Source: JAEVLT01 sp964484065 (GTDB lineage: Bacteria; Bacillota; Bacilli; Bacillales; Cytobacillaceae). Taken from it: a DNA stretch of 64,000 bases. Positions 25,437-32,880 of this stretch are shown in pieces. Each line of letters starts with the position of its first letter. Within the stretch, counting starts at the first letter, position 1. The stretch covers positions 186,001 to 250,000 of the forward strand of contig CAZAEW010000002.1 in NCBI GenBank assembly GCA_964484065.1. The letters run 5' to 3'. The notes beneath the pieces were generated by a model. The model was not told the origin of the DNA, searched no databases, and saw nothing but the letters and a program-made list of their open reading frames with translations. The position numbers and the translations under genes were made by a program.

Positions 25437-26621
25437 ATGACTAAAGAAGTAGTAATCGTAAGTGCAGTCCGCACAGCAATTGGGAATTTTAACGGGGGAT
25501 TAAAAAGTGTTCCAGCAGCTGAACTTGGCGCAACTGTTATCAAAGGTGCTCTTGAACAAGCAGGGGTAAAACCAGAACAAGTAGACGAAGTAATTTTAGG
25601 AAACGTTCTTCAAGCTGGTGCCGGCCAAAACCCTGCACGTCAAGCTCAATTAAAGGCTGGTATTCCTGATACATTTACTGCAATGACAATCAACAAGCTT
25701 TGCGGTTCAGGTATGAAGGCGGTACATCTTGCAATGCAAGCGATCCAAACTGGAGATGCTGAAATTGTTGTTGCAGGCGGTATGGAAAGCATGACACAAG
25801 CTCCATTCGTATTAAAAGGTGTCCGCGATGGTTACAAAATGGGCAACCAAAAATTATATGATACAATGATTGATGACGGTTTGACTTGCGCATTCAACAA
25901 CTACCATATGGGAGTAACTGCTGAAAACATTGCTGAAAGATACGGCTTAACAAGAGAAGAACAAGATGAGTTCTCTGCATGGAGCCAACAAAAAGCAGTT
26001 AAAGCAATTGCCGACGGAGTATTCAAAGATGAAATCGTTCCGGTTGTTATTCCTCAGCGCAAAGGCGACCCAATCGTAGTCGATACAGACGAATTCCCTA
26101 AAGCAGGAACAACTGCTGAAAGCTTAGCAAAATTGCGCCCAGCGTTCAAAAAAGACGGAACAGTTACTGCAGGTAACGCTTCCGGTATCAATGACGGTGC
26201 AGCAGCATTAGTTCTTATGAGCAAAGAAAAAGCGGAAGAACTAGGCATTAAGCCGCTTGTTACAATCAAATCAACCGGCGCAGCAGGCGTAGATCCAGCT
26301 GTAATGGGTCTTGGTCCGATTCCAGCAGTTAGAAAAGCATTAGAAAGAGCATCTTTATCTATCGAAAATATCGATCTAATCGAAGCTAACGAAGCATTTG
26401 CTGCTCAAGCACTTGCAGTAGGTAAAGATTTAAACTTCAATAAAGAAATCCTAAATGTCAACGGCGGTGCAGTTGCCCTGGGACATCCAATCGGAGCTTC
26501 CGGTGCACGTATCATTGTTACTTTAATCCATGAAATGAAGCGCAGAGAAGCAAAAACCGGTTTAGCTACACTTTGCATCGGCGGCGGCCAAGGTATTGCT
26601 ACAATCGTTGAATTAGCATAA
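25437..26621 (+). CDS. Acetyl-CoA acetyltransferase (thiolase)
   Basis: Biosynthetic-type thiolase that condenses two acetyl-CoA to acetoacetyl-CoA or works in reverse, 394 aa. The nucleophile Cys89 is in NKLCGSGMK, the active-site His350 in GHPIGASGAR and Cys380 in LCIGGGQG. Codon choice appears more biased than in neighbours, suggesting high expression. It starts at an ATG behind AAGGGAGAT and is followed by a terminator, so it is monocistronic. It may serve short-chain acyl-CoA metabolism with the propionate genes, but nothing in the sequence proves that. Confidence 0.93.
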   Translation: MTKEVVIVSAVRTAIGNFNGGLKSVPAAELGATVIKGALEQAGVKPEQVDEVILGNVLQAGAGQNPARQAQLKAGIPDTFTAMTINKLCGSGMKAVHLAMQAIQTGDAEIVVAGGMESMTQAPFVLKGVRDGYKMGNQKLYDTMIDDGLTCAFNNYHMGVTAENIAERYGLTREEQDEFSAWSQQKAVKAIADGVFKDEIVPVVIPQRKGDPIVVDTDEFPKAGTTAESLAKLRPAFKKDGTVTAGNASGINDGAAALVLMSKEKAEELGIKPLVTIKSTGAAGVDPAVMGLGPIPAVRKALERASLSIENIDLIEANEAFAAQALAVGKDLNFNKEILNVNGGAVALGHPIGASGARIIVTLIHEMKRREAKTGLATLCIGGGQGIATIVELA

Positions 26622-26658
26622 TTTACGATTACTATAACAATCTCCAATTTGAGAAAAG

Positions 26659-26687
26659 CAGTCTGGAACTTCCAGACTGTTTTTTTG
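26659..26687 (+). terminator. Terminator after the thiolase gene
   Basis: Ten-base stem (26659-26668 with 26670-26679) followed by TTTTTTTG. Confidence 0.88.
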
Positions 26688-26727
26688 TTATAATACAAGC
26701 AGGCAATGTTAGAGGAGTGTGAGCAGG

Positions 26728-26970
26728 ATGAAAAAACAGCCAAAGCAAAAACCAAAGAAAGACGAATCTGCAGTAACACTTGGGGATCGGCTTCATGGCG
26801 ATATATTCAAACAATTAAAAGATAAACAGCAAGAGCTAAAAGCAGCAGAAGAAAAAAGAAAAGAAGCAGAGGAACAAAAAAAGCGGGAAGAGCGCAGATT
26901 AAAAGAAAAAAACAAATCATTTGAAGAACTTTTGAAAGAAAGTAATATGAATTGGAAAGAATTTAAATAA
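26728..26970 (+). CDS. yqkE: YqkE-like small charged protein (DUF3886)
   Basis: Protein of 80 aa, almost entirely charged. A lysine-rich start is followed by LGDRLHGDIFKQLKDKQQELK, then a Lys/Glu/Arg alpha-helical (coiled-coil-like) middle at about residues 30-65, and a conserved FEELLKESNMNWKEFK-type end, given here as FEELLKES and NWKEFK. Function unknown. The ATG at 26728 lies 10 bases after AGAGGAG; a GTG at 26719 would be too close to the site. Flanked by terminators on both sides. Confidence 0.82.
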   Translation: MKKQPKQKPKKDESAVTLGDRLHGDIFKQLKDKQQELKAAEEKRKEAEEQKKREERRLKEKNKSFEELLKESNMNWKEFK

Positions 26971-26980
26971 AATGAAAGAA

Positions 26981-27012
26981 GGGGAGCAGTAATGCTCCCC
27001 TGTTCTTTTTTA
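26981..27012. terminator. Terminator between yqkE and yqkF
   Basis: Stem GGGGAGCA/TGCTCCCC (26981-26988 with 26993-27000), TGTTCTTTTTT downstream. It sits between convergent genes. Confidence 0.85.
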
Positions 27013-27936
27013 TCGATGCTCTTTATAAAATGTAAGCTTAGAAATCTCTTGAATGAATAAGACCTCTTCTTTTGTAAGAGAATGGTTTCGTACCGCTTTA
27101 GCATTTTCTCTAACTTGGGCAGGGCTGCTTGCCCCGGCGACAACTGAGGCAACAGCGGGAGCAGCTAAATTATATTGCATGGCTATTTCTGTAAGCGATC
27201 TCGCTGATGCCGCTTTTTCTTTAAGCAAAAGCAGGGTGTTATTCAACTCATGCCAGCTATAATCCAAGTAGCCATTGTTTTTAATTGAATCGGATGCTTT
27301 ATCAAGCATTCTATTGCTTAATAATCCTTTTGCCAGCGGTCCGCGGGTTACGACGCTGATGCCATGTTTATTCAGAAGCGGCAAAACTTCTTCTTCAGGA
27401 CGCCGGTCTAAAATGCTGTATTGCATCATTACCGAAACAATTGAAGATTTTTTTATATATTCACGGATTACATTTGGCCGGATTGATGAAATACCATAAT
27501 AGCGGATAAAGCCTTCTGTTTTCAGCTCTTCGAATGCTTCGATTGTTTCATCGATTGGATCTTGAATGGTTCCTCCGTGGAGCTGATATAAGTCAATATA
27601 GTCAGTCCCCAGTCTCTTAAGGCTATTTTTTACTGCTTCTTTTATGTAAGACTTTGAAGGGTCCCAGGACCACCCGCTTCCGTCCGGATTCCATCTGTTT
27701 CCCGCTTTTGTTGCAATGACGACCTTATCGCGAATATCTTTTAAAGCTTGTCCAACCATTTTTTCATTTTGGCCATGATCATAAAGATCGGCAGTATCAA
27801 AATAATTAATTCCTTCTTCTAAAGCTGTATCAATTATTTTTCTTGCTGTTTTTTCGTCGGTACCAATCGACATACATCCTAGTCCCAGCTCAGTAACAAA
27901 TAATTCTGAGTTTCCCAGTTTTCTTGTTTTCATCAT
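27010..27936 (-). CDS. yqkF: Aldo/keto reductase
   Basis: NADPH-dependent oxidoreductase of the aldo/keto reductase superfamily, 308 aa, single TIM barrel. The catalytic tetrad is visible as DTADLYDHG (Asp and Tyr), ATKAG (Lys) and YQLHGG (His). The nucleotide-binding end has VVAGASSPAQV. The start is at tandem ATG codons at 27936/27933. Substrate unknown. Orthologous by position to B. subtilis yqkF; the MciZ gene lies just upstream on the same strand. Confidence 0.9.
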   Translation of the reverse strand: MMKTRKLGNSELFVTELGLGCMSIGTDEKTARKIIDTALEEGINYFDTADLYDHGQNEKMVGQALKDIRDKVVIATKAGNRWNPDGSGWSWDPSKSYIKEAVKNSLKRLGTDYIDLYQLHGGTIQDPIDETIEAFEELKTEGFIRYYGISSIRPNVIREYIKKSSIVSVMMQYSILDRRPEEEVLPLLNKHGISVVTRGPLAKGLLSNRMLDKASDSIKNNGYLDYSWHELNNTLLLLKEKAASARSLTEIAMQYNLAAPAVASVVAGASSPAQVRENAKAVRNHSLTKEEVLFIQEISKLTFYKEHR

Positions 27937-28001
27937 TCGCCCCCGCTTCTTTTTCCCTTATTTTACAAAAAACCTTAACGGCAACAAAGTATAAAGGTTA
28001 T

Positions 28002-28133
28002 TTATTTTTGGATTGTGTTATGAATCCATTCAGATATGGAACAATACTTTTTGTTCAATTCTTTTAACTTTTGCACTACTTCCCGGCCCTTTCCAACTAA
28101 TAGAATGCCCTTTTCATGTGCGTATACTTTCAT
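28002..28133 (-). CDS. mciZ: Mother cell inhibitor of FtsZ, MciZ
   Basis: A 43-residue protein resembling B. subtilis MciZ (40 aa), which caps FtsZ filaments in the mother cell during sporulation. Matches include the start MKV, KGILLVGK in place of KGVVLVGK, KLKE and the ending pattern SEWI in place of KDWI. The ATG lies behind AGGGGGAG. The place, between yqkF and nudF on the minus strand, is the same as in B. subtilis. A SigE-like -10 element lies upstream. Confidence 0.86.
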   Translation of the reverse strand: MKVYAHEKGILLVGKGREVVQKLKELNKKYCSISEWIHNTIQK

Positions 28134-28162
28134 GCCATACTCCCCCTAATAAAGTATGGTAA

Positions 28163-28170
28163 AATGTATG
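28163..28170 (-). promoter_or_regulatory. Candidate SigE -10 element for mciZ
   Basis: On the minus strand the sequence reads CATACATT, a full match to the SigE -10 pattern CATACANT, 30 bases before the mciZ start. A good -35 is not evident. Confidence 0.4.
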
Positions 28171-28206
28171 AGCAAATCATATCGGATTAGAACAGGAGTG
28201 AGCACG

Positions 28207-28761
28207 TTGAGCACACTTGAAGAAAAAACGATTCAAACACAGGAGATTTTTTCAGGAAAAGTAATCAGTTTACATTTAGCAGAAGTCAAACTGCCAAACG
28301 GGAAAACGGCAAAGCGGGAAATTATCAAACACCCTGGTGCTGTAGCGATTATTGCGCTGACAGATGAAAATAAAATCGTTATGGTCGAACAATATCGAAA
28401 GGCATTGGAACGAACCATTGTTGAAATTCCGGCCGGGAAGCTGGAAAAAGGGGAAGTACCGGCTGATTGCGCACGACGGGAACTAGAGGAAGAAACAGGG
28501 TATGAATGTAAAAGTCTTGACCTCCTTGTTTCCTTTTATACATCCCCAGGTTTTGCTGATGAAATTGTACATGTCTTTATGGCAAAAGGGTTATCAAAAA
28601 AAGAGCATGCGGCTGATCTTGACGAGGATGAATTTGTCAATCTCGAGGAATTGACGCTTGACGAGGCCCTTCAATATGTAAAAGAGCAAAAAATTTATGA
28701 TGCAAAAACGGTGTTCGCGGTTCAATACTTGCAGCTGCATGAAGCATTAGAAAAAAAATGA
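28207..28761 (+). CDS. nudF: ADP-ribose pyrophosphatase (Nudix)
   Basis: Cytosolic Nudix hydrolase that splits ADP-ribose to AMP and ribose 5-phosphate, 184 aa. The Nudix box starts at GKLEKGE and continues to RRELEEETGY (about residues 78-100), preceded by ERTIVEIPAGK. A TTG at 28207, 8 bases after AGGAG, aligns with the B. subtilis N-terminus (about 185 aa). The longer open frame from 28156 is rejected. Its stop overlaps the yqxK start (ATGA). Confidence 0.92.
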   Translation: MSTLEEKTIQTQEIFSGKVISLHLAEVKLPNGKTAKREIIKHPGAVAIIALTDENKIVMVEQYRKALERTIVEIPAGKLEKGEVPADCARRELEEETGYECKSLDLLVSFYTSPGFADEIVHVFMAKGLSKKEHAADLDEDEFVNLEELTLDEALQYVKEQKIYDAKTVFAVQYLQLHEALEKK

Positions 28762-29921
28762 ACCGGTTCTATGTAGATTTACATATTCATATCGGCCGCA
28801 CTTGGGCCAACAAACCAGTAAAAATAACCGCAGCCAAATCACTGACCTTTACGAATATCATCAAACATGCGCGAAATGAAAAAGGGTTAAATATGATTGG
28901 AATCATTGACAGCCATTCACCGGAAGTCATTTTGGAAATAGAGAGTCTTATTTCAAGCGGAGAGATTATGGAGCATCAAGATGGCGGGCTTATTTACGGG
29001 GCTTTAACGATTATACCGGGATCAGAATTGGAAATTTACGATAAAGATACAAATGGGCCGATCCATTTACTTTGTTATTTTCCGAATTTGACCATTATGA
29101 GGGAATTTTCCGGTTGGCTGTCAGGTCATTTAAAGAATATAAATTTAAGCTCGCAGCGCATCTATACAACAGGCAGAAAATTGCAAATAAAGGTGAAAGA
29201 ACTCGGCGGATTGTTTATCCCAGCCCATGTTTTTACCCCATTTAAAAGTTTATATGGAAAAGGGGTTAACCAATCATTAACTGAGGTACTGGATCCAAAC
29301 TTAGTTGATGCAATTGAGCTTGGATTAAGCTCAGATACACAAATGGCTGATCAAATTAAAGAATTGCATGACTTTCCCTTTGTCACGAATTCAGATGCTC
29401 ATTCTTTAACGAAAATCGCCAGAGAGTATCAAGTCATGGAAATGAGAGAGCCGACTTTTCGGGAACTGGAGCTGGCCTTAAAACAAATAGACGGCCGAAG
29501 GACTGCCGCCAATTATGGGCTTGATCCATTGCTTGGAAAGTATCACAAAACCGTTTGCGCTCATTGTTTAACCTATGTTGGCAGGGAAGCGAAAAACTGT
29601 ATCCATTGCGGAGGAGAAAAAATAATCAAAGGGGTTGCTGACCGGATTTTGGAGCTAAAAACGGCGGATAAAGGACCGGACTGCCGCCCTCCTTATGTAC
29701 ATCAAGTTCCTCTTGAATTTATCCCGGGTCTAGGGCCAAAGCTCCTTGACCGCCTGCTTCAGCACTTTGGTACAGAAATGGCCATTTTACATGAGGTTCC
29801 GTATGACGCGATGAAAGACGTTATTCCGGAAAAAATGGCCGGACTGATTATAAAGGCTCGTGAAGGGAAAATAGATCTATCTGCCGGAGGAGGAGGCAAA
29901 TACGGGAAAATTGCTGAGTAA
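28758..29921 (+). CDS. yqxK: PHP-domain endonuclease Q family protein
   Basis: Protein of 387 aa with an N-terminal PHP metal-dependent hydrolase domain (YVDLHIHIGR, IDSHSP and TNSDAHS metal motifs). A Cys4 zinc motif follows (CAHC near residue 271 and CIHC), then a C-terminal helix-hairpin-helix (FIPGLGPKLLDRLLQHFG). This layout is that of endonuclease Q, which nicks DNA 5' of deaminated bases. Activity in this organism is inferred from the family. It is coupled by a 4-base overlap to nudF. Confidence 0.85.
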   Translation: MNRFYVDLHIHIGRTWANKPVKITAAKSLTFTNIIKHARNEKGLNMIGIIDSHSPEVILEIESLISSGEIMEHQDGGLIYGALTIIPGSELEIYDKDTNGPIHLLCYFPNLTIMREFSGWLSGHLKNINLSSQRIYTTGRKLQIKVKELGGLFIPAHVFTPFKSLYGKGVNQSLTEVLDPNLVDAIELGLSSDTQMADQIKELHDFPFVTNSDAHSLTKIAREYQVMEMREPTFRELELALKQIDGRRTAANYGLDPLLGKYHKTVCAHCLTYVGREAKNCIHCGGEKIIKGVADRILELKTADKGPDCRPPYVHQVPLEFIPGLGPKLLDRLLQHFGTEMAILHEVPYDAMKDVIPEKMAGLIIKAREGKIDLSAGGGGKYGKIAE

Positions 29922-29952
29922 GGCTGGAAAAATAAATAGCAAAAGCTGCAAC

Positions 29953-29981
29953 GGCTGCCAATTTGGCAGCCTTTTTTTTTA
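29953..29981 (+). terminator. Terminator after yqxK
   Basis: Nine-base GC-rich stem (29953-29961 with 29963-29971) followed by nine T. Confidence 0.93.
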
Positions 29982-30015
29982 TAAGTAAAAAAAGTATAAA
30001 AGTTTTGACTTTGAG

Positions 30016-30146
30016 AATTGTCCAGCTTCAGCGCCTAGCCCCTCAGGGTCAAATAACCTTCGGCCCCAAAAGTCAAAGTGCGGACTTTTGGGGCCGAAGA
30101 ACATTTGACCATCGGGGCTGAGCGAGGCGCTTGCGCTTTTCTTATA
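30016..30146. repeat. Structured intergenic repeat (nested hairpin, about 130 bases)
   Basis: Three nested inverted segments. The outer one is GCGCCTAGCCCC at about 30031-30042 with GGGGCT...GGCGC at about 30114-30130. The middle one is GGTCAAAT at 30048-30055 with ATTTGACC at 30103-30110. The inner 17-base stem is 30059-30074 with 30083-30099. The flanks TGTCCAGCTTCAGCGCC and GCGCTTGCGCTTTTCTT match a repeat family I know from many Bacillaceae intergenic regions. Length and ends suggest a small non-autonomous mobile repeat. Confidence 0.75.
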
Positions 30147-30153
30147 TTGTTAG

Positions 30154-30181
30154 TCATAGACAAATGGGACAAACATACAAT
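30154..30181 (+). promoter_or_regulatory. Candidate SigE promoter of spoIIM
   Basis: -35-like TCATAGA (30154-30160), 13 bases, -10 CATACAAT (30174-30181), a full match to the SigE -10 pattern. spoIIM is a known SigE-dependent gene in B. subtilis. Confidence 0.7.
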
Positions 30182-30215
30182 TTAATAATTAGGTTTTAGG
30201 AGGAAAACAATAGCG

Positions 30216-30857
30216 ATGAAGAAACGAATGTACCAGAACATTGCCACCAGTTATTTCTATGAAAATTCCTCAATTTTTGTCTTTGTTGTCATTTTGTTCT
30301 TAATGGGTGTTATATTTGGCGCAATCGTCGTCAATAGCATGGGCTATTCACAGAAACAGGATTTATATTTTTATTTATCACAATTTTTTGGCGATGTATC
30401 AAATGGAAAATTAGCGGCATCGAATGAGTTATTTTTGCAAAGCCTTTTTCACAACAGCAAATTTATTGGGCTCATGTGGGTGCTGGGAATATCGATCGTC
30501 GGGCTGCCGGTCATCCTGATTCTTTTATTTATAAAAGGGATGGTTATAGGTTTTACAGTGGGTTTTTTGGTTAATCAGATGAGCTGGAAGGGATTTTTAC
30601 TCGCGTTTGGATCGATCCTACCGCAAAATTTAATTATCATCCCGGTGTTTATTATCATGGCGGTCATGTCAATGTCGTTCTCATTAATTATGATTAAGAA
30701 ACAGTTTATGAAAAAATACGGACAGCCGATCATGCCGGTATTTAAACGGTATATTCTTGCCTTGATTCTTTCAATCTTGTTTATTCTTGCAGCATCGGGA
30801 ATTGAAGCATTTCTTTCACCCGGATTAATGAAAACGATTGTGCACTCAATTAAATGA
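30216..30857 (+). CDS. spoIIM: Stage II sporulation protein M
   Basis: Integral membrane protein of the SpoIID-SpoIIM-SpoIIP machine that remodels septal peptidoglycan during engulfment, 213 aa. A cytosolic N-terminus is followed by five hydrophobic segments (about residues 20-42, 85-108, 112-130, 135-160, 180-205). The conserved segment LFLMGVIFGAIVVNS is in the first. It starts at an ATG behind TAGGAGG. A SigE-type promoter lies directly upstream, and the gene is monocistronic. Confidence 0.94.
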   Translation: MKKRMYQNIATSYFYENSSIFVFVVILFLMGVIFGAIVVNSMGYSQKQDLYFYLSQFFGDVSNGKLAASNELFLQSLFHNSKFIGLMWVLGISIVGLPVILILLFIKGMVIGFTVGFLVNQMSWKGFLLAFGSILPQNLIIIPVFIIMAVMSMSFSLIMIKKQFMKKYGQPIMPVFKRYILALILSILFILAASGIEAFLSPGLMKTIVHSIK

Positions 30858-30893
30858 AATAATTATTATATAATAATAATTATAGAATCTTGA

Positions 30894-30937
30894 TTATAAT
30901 AATTTTATTTTGATTCTCTCTAGTCATCTGTTATAAT
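30894..30937 (+). promoter_or_regulatory. fur promoter with PerR-box-like operator
   Basis: TTGATT (30910-30915), 16 bases, TATAAT (30932-30937). Immediately upstream, 30894-30908 matches the PerR box TTATAATNATTATAA at 12 of 14 defined bases. fur is a PerR target in B. subtilis, so peroxide-responsive control is likely. An exact 16-base AT palindrome at 30862-30877 lies further upstream. Confidence 0.65.
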
Positions 30938-30968
30938 GAGAATGAGCATGGCGAGGGAGGGACTACGG

Positions 30969-31421
30969 TTGGAGACCAAAATTGAGAAAATAAAAAAGCA
31001 GCTGCATTCATCGAGTTATAAGCTGACACCGCAGCGGGAAGCAACTGTGCGCGTTTTACTGGAAAATGAAGAGGATCATTTAAGCGCTGAAGATGTTTAC
31101 CTCCTCGTAAAAGAAAAATCGCCTGAGATCGGATTAGCTACCGTTTATCGAACGCTGGAATTGCTGACTGAATTGAAAATCGTTGATAAAATTAACTTTG
31201 GCGATGGCGTTTCCCGCTATGATCTTCGTCAGGAAGGAGCGGTACACTTTCATCATCATCTCGTCTGCATTGAATGCGGTTCAGTGGATGAAATTCAGGA
31301 AGACCTCCTTGAAGATGTTGAGGCGACCATTGAAAAGAAGTGGAAATTTAAAATAAAAGATCACCGTTTGACTTTCCATGGTGTTTGTCACCGCTGTCAG
31401 GAAAAAAGTCAGCACTCCTAA
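30969..31421 (+). CDS. fur: Ferric uptake regulator Fur
   Basis: Iron-sensing repressor, 150 aa, dimeric. The N-terminal winged helix has YKLTPQREATVRVLLEN and GLATVYRTLELL (recognition helix). The C-terminal domain has HFHHHLVCIECG with metal-binding His and Cys, and a second structural Cys pair in CHRC. It is close to B. subtilis Fur over its whole length, more so than to PerR or Zur. The TTG start at 30969 follows GGGAGGG; the longer frame from 30936 overlaps the promoter and is rejected. Confidence 0.95.
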   Translation: METKIEKIKKQLHSSSYKLTPQREATVRVLLENEEDHLSAEDVYLLVKEKSPEIGLATVYRTLELLTELKIVDKINFGDGVSRYDLRQEGAVHFHHHLVCIECGSVDEIQEDLLEDVEATIEKKWKFKIKDHRLTFHGVCHRCQEKSQHS

Positions 31422-31430
31422 ACAGAAAAG

Positions 31431-31461
31431 CAAAAAGCCTTTTAGAAAAGAGGCTTTTTTT
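31431..31461 (+). terminator. Terminator after fur
   Basis: Stem AAAAAGCCT/AGGCTTTTT (31432-31440 with 31451-31459), T run continues. Confidence 0.8.
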
Positions 31462-31546
31462 CGTATTCTCTTGCCTCGAACAGGTATAAAACTTGTCCAA
31501 ACTGGCATACCTTTTACTAGATGCCATACGGTTTGGGGGAAGAGGA

Positions 31547-31774
31547 ATGCAAGATTTTATAAAGCTTGTTCTGCATACGTTAAAGGTTTTTATTCTTTTC
31601 ACCGGATGCACGATTCTCTTTTATTATGCTATTATGTGGGTAAATGAAGAATATCAAAATTATCAGCGTTATGAAGAACCAAAGGGAGCCGCATTAAAAG
31701 TATCGAACACAGCCCAGGAAACGGGAATATCATTGTTTAACAGGCTAGTATTGTTTTATTTAAATGGGGAGTAA
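31547..31774 (+). CDS. yqzK: YqzK-like small membrane protein (DUF4227)
   Basis: Protein of 75 aa with one membrane helix (about residues 8-32, LHTLKVFILFTGCTILFYYAIMWV region) and a charged C-terminal tail. It belongs to a family found between fur and xerD in Bacillus. Function unknown. The ATG at 31547 follows GGGGGAAGAGG. The open frame upstream to 31493 lacks a site. The stop lies within the region upstream of the xerD start, so the two are probably one transcript. Confidence 0.78.
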   Translation: MQDFIKLVLHTLKVFILFTGCTILFYYAIMWVNEEYQNYQRYEEPKGAALKVSNTAQETGISLFNRLVLFYLNGE

Positions 31775-31781
31775 TGAGAGC

Positions 31782-32675
31782 ATGGAAGATCAACTAACAG
31801 ACTTTATCCATTTTTTAATTGTTGAAAAGGGACTTTCAAAGAATACCATTATATCTTATGAGCGGGATTTAAAAAGTTATCTTCAATATTTGCAGCAGGT
31901 TGAAACCCTTTCAGGGCTGAATGATGTACAGCGGGTCCATATTGTTCACTTTTTAGGATTTTTAAAAAACACGGGGAAATCCTCTAAGACATTGGCCCGT
32001 CATATTGCTTCCGTTCGAGCCTTTCACCAGTTTTTACTAAGAGATAAGGCAGCGGATCATGATCCTTCTGTACATATTGAAACTCCAAAAATGGAGAAAT
32101 CTCTTCCTAAAGTTTTAAATTTACAAGAGGTGGAGATTCTTTTAGATTCACCGAAACAAAATGATCATTTTGGAATTAGAGATAAAGCAATGCTGGAACT
32201 GCTTTATGCAACCGGAATCCGTGTCAGTGAGCTGATCGGGCTGAATTTAGGCGATATTCATTTAGCAATGGGATTTGTCCGCTGTATCGGAAAGGGGAAT
32301 AAAGAAAGGATCATTCCAGTCGGCAAGACTGCCTCCGCTGCAATAGAACGTTATTTGGAAAGAGGCAGGCCGTTTTTTGCAGGGAAGAAGCAGAGTGAAG
32401 AAGCTCTGTTTCTAAATCATCACGGAAAGCGGTTAACGAGACAGGGTTTTTGGAAAATACTAAAAAGGCTTGCAAACGAGGCTGGAATCCAAAAAGAGTT
32501 AACCCCGCATACATTACGTCATTCTTTTGCAACACATTTGCTGGAAAATGGCGCTGATCTTCGAGCTGTTCAGGAAATGCTTGGGCATGCGGATATTTCG
32601 ACAACACAAATTTATACACATGTATCAAAAACAAGACTAACAGATGTTTACCGTCAATTTCATCCTCGTGCTTAA
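31782..32675 (+). CDS. xerD: Site-specific tyrosine recombinase XerD
   Basis: Resolves chromosome dimers at dif together with the partner XerC-type recombinase CodV, 297 aa. The N-terminal SAM-like core-binding domain runs to about residue 95. The catalytic domain carries the Arg in YATGIRVSEL, then HTLRHSFATHLL (His-x-x-Arg), LGHADISTTQ and the nucleophilic Tyr in IYTHV. The ATG at 31782 lies 10 bases after GGGGAG; an ATG at 31764 overlaps that site. Confidence 0.95.
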   Translation: MEDQLTDFIHFLIVEKGLSKNTIISYERDLKSYLQYLQQVETLSGLNDVQRVHIVHFLGFLKNTGKSSKTLARHIASVRAFHQFLLRDKAADHDPSVHIETPKMEKSLPKVLNLQEVEILLDSPKQNDHFGIRDKAMLELLYATGIRVSELIGLNLGDIHLAMGFVRCIGKGNKERIIPVGKTASAAIERYLERGRPFFAGKKQSEEALFLNHHGKRLTRQGFWKILKRLANEAGIQKELTPHTLRHSFATHLLENGADLRAVQEMLGHADISTTQIYTHVSKTRLTDVYRQFHPRA

Positions 32676-32713
32676 CCGTTTTTAGGAACTAAGTTTCATC
32701 TGATGTTTTTGTC

Positions 32714-32748
32714 AAAAAGCCGCCATATTTATTAGGTGGCTTTTTCAA
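32714..32748 (+). terminator. Terminator after xerD
   Basis: Eleven-base stem (32714-32724 with 32735-32745, one G-T pair) ending in TTTTT. Confidence 0.88.
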
Positions 32749-32880
32749 TAACCTTTTCGGTAAAATGAGGATGTCAGACATCTGACCAAAGATTGAAGAT
32801 TAATCAAAACCAATGAAGGTAAACCTAGTATGAGCAGTCTATAGTTTAGAACATTTACGATCGGAGGAGGCAGCAGAAAA

